Position numbers and translations under genes: made by a program. Shown here piece after piece: positions 53,868 through 63,000 of a stretch of DNA of 64,000 nucleotides. The notes below the pieces were generated by a model, which made no database searches, was not told the origin of the DNA, and was given only the letters and a program-made list of their open reading frames with translations. Source of the DNA: DASUBV01 sp963725175. GTDB lineage: Bacteria; Actinomycetota; Actinomycetes; Streptosporangiales; Streptosporangiaceae. The DNA lies in NCBI GenBank assembly GCA_963725175.1, contig CAVRXH010000006.1:3906001-3970000 (forward strand), given 5' to 3'. The stretch's first letter is position 1; every line of letters starts with the position of its first letter.

Positions 53868-55037
53868 ATGAGCCAGGACCGAACGGTCGGCGACCGAATC
53901 CGGGAAATCCGCAAGCGCCGGGGCCTCAGCCAGCGGGAGCTTGCCGAACTGGCCGGTGTCTCTATCTCGCTCATCCGGAAGCTTGAGCAGTCGGAACGCG
54001 AAGATGCGCGCCTGGAGACCCTTCGCAAGATCGGCACTGCGCTGCGCGTCCGCACCAGCACGCTAATGGCTACCCCCGACACCGAGGATGCCGACCAGCA
54101 GACCGTTGACATCTGGGAGCCCGTCCGGCGTGCCCTGTTCGGCCCGGTACCTGAGCTGGAGGAGCCCCCGACGGTCGAAGGCGTTCAGGCCGCTCTGGCC
54201 GCAGTCAAGCCAGCCGTTGCGGCGAACCAGTATTCCGATGTCCGCGTCATCTTGCCGCGCCTGCTCCGCGATGCCGATGCTCTCAATGGCTCCGCCCGCC
54301 AGGTCCGCAGTCAGGCACTCAATCTCACGGGCTGGCTTCTTGTCCAGACCCGCCAGTGGGAGGCGGCCTCTACAACCCTGAACCTCGCCATCGACGCAGC
54401 AGATAACCGGCTTGATGCCGCCGCCGCAGCCAACACGCTGTGCTGGTCATTACTGCGTCAAGGCCAGCTAAGCAACGCCAGGGAGCTGGCAACGCAGTGG
54501 GCTGACGACATCGAGCCCCGGTTCTCCCGGGCCACCCCGGCAGAACTCAGCGTTTGGGGCAGGCTCATGCTGGGCGTCACAAACGCCGCGATCCGAGATG
54601 CCCGGCCAGGCGAGGCAGAGGACGCCTTGCGCCTCGCGAGAGCCGCCGCCGACCGCGTCGGACGGGAAGTAGCATCCGACGCGAGCACCACCCGGACCTT
54701 CGGGCCCGTTACCGTCGCCATGATCAAGGCAGAGAACGCTGCCATCTGCGGCAATGCGGAGAAGGTACTCAAGATCGCCGAGACCATCCCCCGCAACGTC
54801 CTGCATCCCGGGTCCGCCAGCCGCTGCCGCCACCGGCTTGACGTGGCTAATGCTTACGCTCAGCTCAGGCAGGACCCCGCCGCCGTCGCCGTACTCCAGC
54901 AACTGCGCGCGGACGCGCCTGAATGGCTAGTACAGCAGCGCTACGCCCGCGACGTCCTCGGATCCGTCATTAAGCGCCGCAGAACACTCACTCAGGACAT
55001 ACGCGAACTAGCGGACTTCCTGCGCATGGCCTTGTAA
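53868..55037 (+). CDS. XRE-type regulator with TPR-like C-terminus
   Basis: 389 residues from ATG 53868. N-terminal HTH_XRE (about 8-62): VGDRIREIRKRRGLSQRELA, ELAGVSISLIRKLEQSERE. The long helical remainder (VRRALFGPVPELEEP, QVRSQALNLTGWLLVQTRQW, AAAANTLCWSLLRQGQLSNA) looks like TPR repeats. Such proteins in actinomycetes act as pathway-specific or developmental regulators and often sit near PF04672 methyltransferase genes, as here. Confidence 0.88.
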   Translation: MSQDRTVGDRIREIRKRRGLSQRELAELAGVSISLIRKLEQSEREDARLETLRKIGTALRVRTSTLMATPDTEDADQQTVDIWEPVRRALFGPVPELEEPPTVEGVQAALAAVKPAVAANQYSDVRVILPRLLRDADALNGSARQVRSQALNLTGWLLVQTRQWEAASTTLNLAIDAADNRLDAAAAANTLCWSLLRQGQLSNARELATQWADDIEPRFSRATPAELSVWGRLMLGVTNAAIRDARPGEAEDALRLARAAADRVGREVASDASTTRTFGPVTVAMIKAENAAICGNAEKVLKIAETIPRNVLHPGSASRCRHRLDVANAYAQLRQDPAAVAVLQQLRADAPEWLVQQRYARDVLGSVIKRRRTLTQDIRELADFLRMAL

Positions 55038-55365
55038 CACTGCGTGGCACTTCGCTTTCCCGCCACCACGGAATAGCGACATCGCGTGGCACATATTGAC
55101 GACGACGACTCATAGTGCCATTGCCCGGCCTATCGATGGCCGCCTACCGTTTTTGCGTGGCTGAAAGCTATCCCGGCAACACCCCAAATTCGGTACGCCA
55201 TTCGTGCTCGGCCCGCCGCACAGCGGTTTACACTCGCGGGCCTGCCCGGCAGGCCGGCAAATCTCCCGCGTTCGCGAAAAGCAATCTGACCGCCGAGGTC
55301 ACTGGCACGATCGCCCGCGCCGTTGCTGCGAGCCCGGGAACCTCCGCGCCGCTGGACGCGCGGTC
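55038..55365. other. intergenic, nothing recognised
   Basis: 328 bases with only short frames of mixed composition. It probably carries the promoter of the downstream operon; no clear -10/-35 or repeat seen. Confidence 0.45.
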
Positions 55366-55623
55366 ATGACCTCCGGTGGTCCAGCTAGTGACGAGGCGGC
55401 CCGGTGGGGGGCCGCCGCCCGGGTTCGTGCGGATCATCCGGGGTGGGTGGTCATCTGGTCGCGCCTTAGCCGCGAGTTCCAGGCCCGTCCCCTGTTCCGG
55501 GCACCGAAGGGCACCGTCGCGGTCGGCCCGACGCCCGAGACCCTGATCGCGCAGATGACCGCTATCCAGGCCGCCGCCCCGCATCGCCCTGGCGCGCTCC
55601 CGCCACCGGACAGCGCCAGCTAA
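55366..55623 (+). CDS. small hypothetical protein, paralog of the 56553 gene
   Basis: 85 residues from ATG 55366. Core RVRADHPGWVVIWSRLSREF and GTVAVGPTPETLIAQMTAIQ. It shares the order HPGW-V-W … V.GP.PE.L with the product at 56553-56786, so the two are probably duplicates that flank the methyltransferase gene. Function unknown. Confidence 0.6.
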   Translation: MTSGGPASDEAARWGAAARVRADHPGWVVIWSRLSREFQARPLFRAPKGTVAVGPTPETLIAQMTAIQAAAPHRPGALPPPDSAS

Positions 55624-55656
55624 TGCCAGCCCCCAGACCAGATCGGAGAGTTCCTG

Positions 55657-56556
55657 ATGCCCGCGTGCCCAGCTGACAGCCCGACGGCCCCCGGAGATCC
55701 CGGGGTCCGGGGTGAAGGACCGCCTCCGCCGGGCATGTTCCTCAGCTCCCCGCCCGGCGGCGCCCTGAACCCGGAGCCGCCCAACGTCGCGCGTGTCTAC
55801 GATGCCCTGATCGGCGGCAAAGACCATTTCGCTGCCGACCGGGACGCGGCGCGGGCGCTGATGACAGCGGTGCCGGGCGCGGCGCAGGCCGCGCGGGATA
55901 ACCGGGCGTTCCTGGGCCGGGCGGTGCGGTTCCTGGCCGCCCGGCACGGCATCAGCCAGTTCCTCGACATCGGCACCGGCCTCCCGACCCGCGAGCACGT
56001 CCACCAGGCCGCCCGGCGGGTCATCCCGGACGCCCGGGTGGTCTATGCCGACAACGATCCCGTGGTGGTGGCGCATGCCCGGGCGCTACTGGCGGGGCAG
56101 CCCGGCATAGCGGCCGTGACCGGCGACGTGCGGTATCCCCGTGACCTCCTGGCGGACCTGGCTGTCCGGGGGGTGCTGGACTTCTCCCGGCCCGTCGCGG
56201 CGCTTCTCATTGCCGTTTTGCATTTTGTGACCGACGACGAGGATCCCTGGGCGGCGGTCCGGTGCATCACGGATCATCTCGCGCCGGGAAGCTTCGTGGT
56301 GATCTCCCATGTCACCGGGGACGAGATCCCCGACCGTGCCGTGGAGCAGGCCCGGCAGATCTACGCCGGCGCCCAGGCACCGGGCACCGCGCGCAGCCGC
56401 GCGGAGGTGACCCGGTTCTTCGACGGGACCCAGCTCACCGGGACCGGCGTCACCGACGTGGCGACCTGGCACGCCGCCCGGCGGGCCACCGCGGGCAAGC
56501 CGGCGCTGTTCTGGGCCGGCGTCGGCCGCAAGCCCGTGCCGGGGAGCGCGCCGTGA
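55657..56556 (+). CDS. SAM-dependent methyltransferase, PF04672 (DUF574) type
   Basis: 299 residues. Opens the domain with NVARVYDALIGGKDHFAADR (about 43-62), typical of PF04672, then SQFLDIGTGLPTREHVHQAA (motif I), VVYADNDPVVVAHARALL, ALLIAVLHFVTDDEDPW and APGSFVVISHVTGDEIPDR. Family widespread in actinomycetes but with no settled substrate. First gene of a chain of six genes linked by 4-base overlaps. ATG at 55657. Confidence 0.88.
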   Translation: MPACPADSPTAPGDPGVRGEGPPPPGMFLSSPPGGALNPEPPNVARVYDALIGGKDHFAADRDAARALMTAVPGAAQAARDNRAFLGRAVRFLAARHGISQFLDIGTGLPTREHVHQAARRVIPDARVVYADNDPVVVAHARALLAGQPGIAAVTGDVRYPRDLLADLAVRGVLDFSRPVAALLIAVLHFVTDDEDPWAAVRCITDHLAPGSFVVISHVTGDEIPDRAVEQARQIYAGAQAPGTARSRAEVTRFFDGTQLTGTGVTDVATWHAARRATAGKPALFWAGVGRKPVPGSAP

Positions 56557-56786
56557 CGCCCGCGCAGGCTGAGGTAGCCGGGCAGATCGGCCGGGCTTAT
56601 CCGGGCTGGCGGGTGTGGGTCAGTGACGAGGGCTGGTGGTATGCGACCCGGAGCCGCCCCCGGGCACGGGGCCAGTCCGCTACCGTCGCCGGCCCGGACC
56701 CCGAGGCACTGGCCGGCGAGCTGGCGGCTGAGGACGCCGCCGTGTCCGCCGCGCACCAGGCCGCGATGGCTGGCCTCGGACGATGA
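56553..56786 (+). CDS. small hypothetical protein
   Basis: 77 residues from GTG 56553, overlapping the methyltransferase stop by 4 bases. Core GRAYPGWRVWVSDEGWWYAT and ATVAGPDPEALAGELAAEDA; a paralog of the 55366 gene product. ATGA overlap with the next gene. Confidence 0.6.
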   Translation: MTPAQAEVAGQIGRAYPGWRVWVSDEGWWYATRSRPRARGQSATVAGPDPEALAGELAAEDAAVSAAHQAAMAGLGR

Positions 56787-57097
56787 CAGGACTAGCTGCC
56801 ATGACCAGCCCTGACACCCGCCGGGATGAGTGGGGGGACCCCGGATCGTGGCTGGAGTGCCTCGCCGCGTGCCTGGCCGCTGCCGGGTTTCCCGGCCGGG
56901 TCACTGAGACGGCCGGGGAAGCCAGCCTGGCCATCGCGCTCGTTCCGCCTGGCTGCCGGGAGACCGAGGTCATCGTCGACGGTGACGGGTACTGCGAGCT
57001 GCGCTGGTGGCTCGCCCCGGATGCTGGCCCGGGCCAGGCTGCCGCCGTGATCACCGCCGCGCTGCACGCCGCGCATGCCCCGGCGGCGGGGTCATGA
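56783..57097 (+). CDS. small hypothetical protein
   Basis: 104 residues. GSWLECLAACLAAAGFPGRV, TEVIVDGDGYCELRWWLAPD, then AAVITAALHAAHAP. A compact alpha/beta protein of unknown function. Overlaps upstream and downstream genes by 4 bases each. Confidence 0.6.
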   Translation: MTGLAAMTSPDTRRDEWGDPGSWLECLAACLAAAGFPGRVTETAGEASLAIALVPPGCRETEVIVDGDGYCELRWWLAPDAGPGQAAAVITAALHAAHAPAAGS

Positions 57098-58449
57098 CCG
57101 CCCCGGTCACCCCCGGCCGGGGGATGCCCGGCCGGGGGATGCGGCGTGGCCGGCGGGTGGCGCTGGGCGCGGCGTACCTGGCGTGCGTGGCGGCCGGGCT
57201 GATGTGGCCGGGCGGCGGCCGGGCCGCCGGGACGCCCCCGCGCCACCCGGTACCGCCGCGCCTGGCCCCCTGCCCGGCCCGTCCGTCAGCGGTGCCGTGC
57301 TACGCCCGGGACCCGCTGCACCAGGCCTATGGCACCGCCGCGCTGTACGCGCGGGGGATGACCGGGGCGGGGACCACGATCGCGGTGATCCTCCCCGACG
57401 CCGCCGCGTCAGCGCTGCGGGACCTGGCGGTGTTCAGCCGGCATTTCCGCCTCCCGCGCGCCCGGGTTCAGGTCCTGTCCTACGACGGTGCCCGGCCAGG
57501 TGAGACAGCGCTGGGCAGTGTCGCGGGCTGGGAGCAGGAAGGGACCCTGGACCTGGAGATGGCCCACTACATGGCCCCGGACGCCCGGCTGGCCTACGTC
57601 CGGATCCCCGCCGCCAGGCCGCAGGACATCATGACCGCGCTGGCGTGGCTGGCCGGCCGGGAGCGGGTGGATGTCGCGTCGTACTCATGGGGAACCTGGG
57701 AGCCGGTGATCGCAGCCAGCGGGCCGCGGGCGCTACGCCAGATGCGGGCCGGGCTGGTCACCGCCGCCGCGAGAGGCGTGACCGTCATCGCCGGGTCGGG
57801 GGACAGCGGCCCCACCTTCGCTGCGGGAAACGGCTGGTACCGGGGCCGGGCGGTGGCCTGGCCGACGTCGGACCCGCTGGTCACCAGCGTCGGTGAGACC
57901 ACCGCCCCCGGCGGGGGCGGGCCGCTGGCAGTGCGCCGGCATGACGGCAGCACCAGCGGCGCGGGCCTGTCCCGCCTGTTCCCCCGCCCCTGCTGGCAGG
58001 ACCGCGTCCGCCAGGTGGTGGGGTCGCGGCGCGGGGTGACTGATATCTCGATGACCGGGCAGGCGTGGGCCTACCTGAAAATCCCCGGCCGGCCCGCCTC
58101 GCCGGGCTGGGCCGGCACCGGGGGGTCGAGCGTGTCCGCGCCGCTGCTGGCCGGGATCATCGCTGATGCCGCCCAGCAGGCCGGACGGCCCCTCGGGGTG
58201 ATCAACCCCGCGCTCTACCAGATGCGCGGCCCCGCCGATGGCATCACCGATGTCACGCGAGGGAACGACTCTGCCCATGGCGTTGCCGGGTACTCCGCCG
58301 GCCCGGGGTATGACCTGCCGACCGGGATCGGCACGATCAGCGACGCCGCCGCGTTCACCACCGCCCTGGGCCGCCTGGACCGCCCGCCCGGCCCCGGCCA
58401 GGCCCCCGGCTCCTGCCCCGCCGCCCCCGCGCGGGAGGTGCGGTCGTGA
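57094..58449 (+). CDS. secreted S53 (sedolisin-type) serine peptidase
   Basis: 451 residues. Tat/Sec-like N-terminus (MRRGRRVALGAAYLACVAAG). Catalytic groups of sedolisins are present: Glu149 and Asp153 in WEQEGTLDLEMAHYMAPDA, oxyanion Asp237 in VIAGSGDSGPTF, and Ser346 in GTGGSSVSAPLLAG, where the usual GTS is GSS. The calcium-binding end is present as DVTRGNDSAHGVAGYSAGPG, YDLPTGIG. The long prodomain usual for the family is absent, only about 75 residues precede the core. Overlaps both neighbours by 4 bases. Probably exported and acidic-acting by family; substrate unknown. Confidence 0.88.
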   Translation: MTAPVTPGRGMPGRGMRRGRRVALGAAYLACVAAGLMWPGGGRAAGTPPRHPVPPRLAPCPARPSAVPCYARDPLHQAYGTAALYARGMTGAGTTIAVILPDAAASALRDLAVFSRHFRLPRARVQVLSYDGARPGETALGSVAGWEQEGTLDLEMAHYMAPDARLAYVRIPAARPQDIMTALAWLAGRERVDVASYSWGTWEPVIAASGPRALRQMRAGLVTAAARGVTVIAGSGDSGPTFAAGNGWYRGRAVAWPTSDPLVTSVGETTAPGGGGPLAVRRHDGSTSGAGLSRLFPRPCWQDRVRQVVGSRRGVTDISMTGQAWAYLKIPGRPASPGWAGTGGSSVSAPLLAGIIADAAQQAGRPLGVINPALYQMRGPADGITDVTRGNDSAHGVAGYSAGPGYDLPTGIGTISDAAAFTTALGRLDRPPGPGQAPGSCPAAPAREVRS

Positions 58450-58850
58450 CCCGCCCGGACCCGCCCGGCCCGGCCGGCCGGGTGCGGGCGGTGGACCGCG
58501 CGGCGCTGGCCGCGGCCTACGAGCAGGGCGCGAGCCTGCGGGCGTGCGGCCGGCGGTTCGGGGTCAGCGCGCCGGCGGTGGCGCGGCTGCTGCGCGAGGA
58601 CGGGGTGAGCATCCGCCCGGTGCACGGCCGCCGGGTCCGGGTCGATGCCGCCGCGCTGGCCGCCGCCTACGCCGCCGGCCAGACGCTGACTGAGTGCGGC
58701 CGGGACGCCGGGATCAGCGCGCCGACCGCCGCCCGGATCCTGCGGGAGAACGGCGTGACCATCCGCCCGGCATGCCGCCGGCCCGGCACCCGCGCCGTGT
58801 TAGCTCACTGCCGCCGCCGCCCCGCCGCCCCGCCCGGGGGCGCCCGGTGA
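58446..58850 (+). CDS. tandem helix-turn-helix repeat protein (2 modules)
   Basis: 134 residues from GTG 58446. Two ~50-residue modules: AAAYEQGASLRACGRRFGVS … VARLLREDGVSIRP (about 19-65) and AAAYAAGQTLTECGRDAGIS … AARILRENGVTIRP (about 67-115). Each looks like the resolvase-type HTH (HTH_7) followed by a GVxIRP linker. No catalytic domain. Overlaps S53 and the next gene by 4 bases. Confidence 0.78.
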   Translation: MTRPDPPGPAGRVRAVDRAALAAAYEQGASLRACGRRFGVSAPAVARLLREDGVSIRPVHGRRVRVDAAALAAAYAAGQTLTECGRDAGISAPTAARILRENGVTIRPACRRPGTRAVLAHCRRRPAAPPGGAR

Positions 58851-59905
58851 CCGCCCCTGGCCCGCGAGAGGACCAGCCGGGCATGACCGGCCCTGACCCC
58901 GGGCCGGGCCAGCCAGGCACCCCCGCCGCTTCCTCGCTGCCGCGCCCGCCCGGCCCGTCGCGCCGCCAGCGCCGGCCTGATCCTGGCGAGGCCGCCGCGC
59001 TGTACCAGGAGGGGCACAGCCTGGGTGAGTGCGCCCGCCGGCTGGGTGCCGGGTACACCGCCACCGCCCGGGTCCTGCGCGAGGCCGGTGTGACCATCCG
59101 CCCGCCCGGCCCGCCGCCTGCCCCGGGGCCTGACCCGGCGGAGGCCGCGCTGCTGTACGAGGCCGGGAACAGCCTGGAGGAATGCGCCCGGAAACTCGGC
59201 GTCAGCAGCTTCGTGCTCACCCGGACCCTGCGGGAGAACGGCGTCGCCATCCGCCCGTCCCGGCCCCTGCGCCGTCCGGTCACTGCCGCTGATGCTGCCC
59301 GCCTGTACCAGGCCGGGCACACCCTGGAGGGCTGCGCCCAGGAGCTGGGCGTCAGCCGCGCGACCGTCGCCCGGCTGCTGCGCGCCGCCGGGGAGCCCAT
59401 CCGCCCGCCCGGCCCCCGGCCCCCGGACCAGGCCGCCGCCATCCGCCTGTACCAGGCCGGGCACACCCTGCAATCGTGCGCCCGGCAGCTCGGCACCAGC
59501 CGCACCACCATCGCCCGGCTCCTGCACGCCGCCGGCGTCCCCCTCCGCCCGCCTGGGTCCCGCCGCGCCCGCCTCGGCCCCGGCCCAGCCGAGGCCGCCG
59601 CGCTGTACCAGGCCGGGCACACCCTGGACGACTGCGCCCGCCAGCTGCGCGTCAGCCGCGCCGCCATCATCGAGGCCCTGCGCGACGCCGGGGTGGCCAT
59701 CCGCCCCGCCGGGCCTCCCCGCGCCCGCCCCGACCCCGCCGACGCGGCCCGCCTCTACCAGGCCGGGCACAGCATCGAGAACTGCGCCCGGCAGCTCGGC
59801 ACCAGCCCCGCCACCCTCCGGCGGACCCTCGCCGACGCCGGGGTGACCATCCGCCCGCCCGGCCCCCACGCCCCCGCGCACGGCCCGCCCCGGGCAAGCC
59901 CCTAG
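58847..59905 (+). CDS. tandem helix-turn-helix repeat protein (6 modules)
   Basis: 352 residues from GTG 58847. After a Pro/Gly-rich 40-residue start come six modules at about 44-90, 96-140, 146-190, 193-238, 246-290 and 296-340. Consensus: AAxLYQAGHTLxxCARQLGV, SRATVARLLRxAGVxIRPPG. Spacing of the GHT/GHS landmarks is 51, 50, 48, 52 and 50 residues. Repeat-to-repeat identity is high at protein and DNA level, implying recent amplification. No enzymatic domain. A modular DNA-binding protein is the natural inference. Confidence 0.8.
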   Translation: MTAPGPREDQPGMTGPDPGPGQPGTPAASSLPRPPGPSRRQRRPDPGEAAALYQEGHSLGECARRLGAGYTATARVLREAGVTIRPPGPPPAPGPDPAEAALLYEAGNSLEECARKLGVSSFVLTRTLRENGVAIRPSRPLRRPVTAADAARLYQAGHTLEGCAQELGVSRATVARLLRAAGEPIRPPGPRPPDQAAAIRLYQAGHTLQSCARQLGTSRTTIARLLHAAGVPLRPPGSRRARLGPGPAEAAALYQAGHTLDDCARQLRVSRAAIIEALRDAGVAIRPAGPPRARPDPADAARLYQAGHSIENCARQLGTSPATLRRTLADAGVTIRPPGPHAPAHGPPRASP

Positions 59906-60007
59906 GCAACCCCCCGGACGGTTCCTGGCCGGCTCACGGCCAGGTCATTTCCCTCACAACCCCCTGCGGCGCTGCCGCGCGCCCCGGACCTCCCTGGAGA
60001 CCCCCCG

Positions 60008-63000
60008 ATGACTGATCAGCCGGCCGCCGCCGTCGCGGCCCTCGCCCCCCGCCCCGCCCTGGAACCCGACGCCATCGGCGTCGCCCAGGACACCGTGATC
60101 GGCATGGCCTCCGCCGCCCCCGCCGTCTCGGTCGGCCTCACCCTCGCCGCCCTCGCCGCCGCGACCGCCTACGGCTCCGGCCCGGTCCTGCTGATCACCG
60201 CGATCCCCATGCTCATCATCGCCAACGCCTACCGGCGGCTGAACCTGTGGAACGCGACCTGCGGCGCGTCGTTCGAGTGGGTCGGCCGGGCCATCAGCCC
60301 CTACCTGGGGTTCCTCACCGGGTGGCTGATGATCGCGGCTTACATCACCGGAGCCGTCGCCGGGGTGGAGGTCATCGGCCCCTCCGTCCTGGCCGTCGCG
60401 GGAGTCACCGCGCCGGGACGGTGGCCCGATATCTGGATCGCCACCGGCATCACCGCGCTCATGCTGGTGATCGCGGTCGCGGGGATCAAGCTGACCGCCC
60501 GGGTCCAGGTGTCGATGGCCGTGATCGAATACGTGATCCTGGCTGCCGTCGCGGCCGCGGGGCTGGTCGCCGTGCTCGGGCACTGGCGCGGCACGTTCCC
60601 GGCCACGGCGGGATGGCTGAGCCCGGCCGGGATCGGCGGGAAGGGCAGTCTCGCCTCCGGGCTGCTGATAGCGGTGTTCATCTACTCGGGGTGGTTGAGT
60701 CGGCCCAGGGCGCGGTGCTGGTATTGCTATCCGGTCCGTTTCCCTGGGCCGCTCGCCGAACCCGGCGTGCATCTTTCAATGCACCGGGCTCTCCACGGTC
60801 TGCTGCCGTCAGGCGTGGTCTGGTGCCGCCCAGGGGGCCGGGATCGCGCCCCGGTAGCGGTAGCGGGTGACCCGCACCGCGCCGGGGTTGAACAGCTCGG
60901 TCCCGTTCATGGCCAGCGGCCGCCATCTCCCGGAGGGAGTGACGGCGCGCTGGCGGAACTGCTTCCGGTTCCAGCGGTGCAGCTTGCGCAGCCACCTGAT
61001 GACCCGCCAGTTGACGAAGTTCCTCAGGCTGCTGAACGTGTGCTTGCATACCGCGTGCCGGAAGTAGGCCGTCCAGCCGCGCAGGATCTGGTTGATCCTG
61101 GTCACGATGGTCTGGGGGGTGGCCTGCGACACCCTGTGGGTCAGGGCACGGATCTTGGCTTTCACCGCCTTGAGGGGCCTGCTGGCGATGAAGGTGTAGA
61201 CATACCACTTGCCCGTGCCTCGCTTGCGGCGCCACTGGATGCGGAACCCCAGGAAGTCGAATCCGTCGCTCATGTGCACGATCTGCGTCTTGGCCGGCGA
61301 CAGGCGCAGGCCCAGCGGAGACAGCATGCGGGCGACGTCCTCGCGCAGGGCTTCGACGTCGGGCCGGTCACCATGCACGAGCACGACGAAGTCGTCCGCG
61401 TAGCGGACGATCCGCCAGTTCGGCAGGCCCTTAGCCCGGCGGGCCTGGCGCCGGTAGGCGGTCCCCATCGTCCCGCCCGGCTGCCACGGCGCCATCACGT
61501 GCTCATCGAGCGCGGTCAGGGCGATGTTGGCCAGCAGGGGCGAGAGGATCCCGCCTTGCGGGGTGCCGGTGTCGGACTCCTGCAGCCCGGCCTGCTCGGT
61601 GAGCACCCCGGCCTTGAGGAACGCCTTCACCAGCGCCAGCACGCGCTTGTCCTTGACCCTGTAACGCACCCGGTCCATCAGGGCCGCGTGGTCGATCCGG
61701 TCAAAGCACGCCTCGATGTCCGCGTCCAGCACCCACCGGTACCCCTTGGTGCCGAACATGTGGATCTCAGCGATCGCGTCGTGCGCCCGCCGCTGCGGCC
61801 GGAACCCGTAGGAGCCCGGCAGGAAACCGGCCTCGAAGATGGGCTCCAGCACGAGCTTCAGCGCCGCCTGGACCACCCGGTCGGCAATCGTCGGAATGCC
61901 CAGCCTGCGGACCTTCCCCGAGCCGCCGGGCTTGGGAATCACGCGCTCGCGCACCGGCAGCGGGCTGAACTTCCCCGCCCTCAGCGCCTCGCGCAGACCG
62001 TCCAGGAACCCAGCCACCCCGATGCGCTCCCCGACAAGGCTGGCCGTCAGGCCATCCACGCCCGGAGTGTCCGCACCGCGGTTGCCCGCGACCCGGCCGT
62101 ACGCCACCATCAGCGTCGCCGGGTCATGCACGAGATTAAACAGGTCATCAAACCGGCGGCCGGGATCAGCCGCCGCCCAGCGGTGGAGCTTGGCCTGCAT
62201 CTCCGATACCCGCTGCCCGGACCCGGAGGCCCCGGCAGCCGGGGCGCCGGTATTCACCGGCGCGTCTTTCAGCATTGCAGCATCCTCACTTCCTCAAAAC
62301 CACTGCCGCCCTTCCCCATGCACCGGGCTCTCCCCGGCTCGGAGTACTACGGCGGCTCCGCCCCGTCCCCGGCCGGTCGGCTGACGACGAGCCCAGCCCG
62401 CCCCCCGCGCCGGACGCGCGGGGCCGCAGGCAGCCCGAAGACGGTTCCCGTGTTCACTGTGATTCGCTCCCTGGAGGAGGAGCCCGGCTCTGCCCCAGCG
62501 GCATCGCTGCGAGTACGCCGCAGGCCTTCCCCGCAGCCTCCCTGCCGCCCCTTCCACGGCTCCGGGAGTTCCCCGCCCCCGCACCACGGCGGCGGGTGCG
62601 CACCGCGACCGGCCCAGATCCGCCAGGTTCGAGCCGGCATAGCGTTTGAAGGGCTTTACGACACCGGTTCCTCGCGTACTCCTCTCCAGCCCGCTCGCCA
62701 GGCCCACGCCATCTGGCAGTACTGGCCCGCCCTGGCTTTGTCAGGACTGCTCCCGCCCGTCCCGGCGTCTCCCGGGACCGGCTGTCCTCAGCTTCAACCC
62801 GGCCGCTGCGACGGCCAGGCGGTGGAGCCTTTCACCTCCACTCGAATCAACAGCGCCTCACGGCGCACGGAAGGCACCCTGTACGTCAACGAGGAAGTGA
62901 AGCACCGCCGGGTCAACCCCGGCCGCGCCGCGATCTGGGCCGTCGCCATCCTCACCATCCTGTACGCCCTGGCCGTCACCGGGCTGCAGGGCATCGTGTC

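Larger units (their letters stand above)
60694..62868 (-). mobile_element. group II intron, complete-looking, antisense to the permease gene
   Basis: 2175 bp. On the minus strand the 5' end is GTGCG (from 62868), matching the GTGYG consensus, and the 3' end is ACTCAAC (to 60694), matching the AY rule. Removing it rejoins the permease codons TGG-GAA-GGC exactly. It contains a reverse transcriptase gene, a domain V at 60757-60790 and a domain VI-like GGCCCAGGG…CCCTGGGCC stem. Since it reads opposite to the permease, it cannot splice out of the permease mRNA. Confidence 0.92.

Noticed and set aside
59292..59846. Plus-strand frame overlapping the HTH-array gene in another phase
   Set aside because: Its regular repetition is inherited from the repeated DNA of the real gene; the real frame shows HTH motifs, this one only Pro/Arg-rich sequence.
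58446..59905. CRISPR array
   Set aside because: The DNA is repetitive with about 150-bp periodicity, but units are coding modules with no short repeat-spacer pattern and no cas genes nearby.
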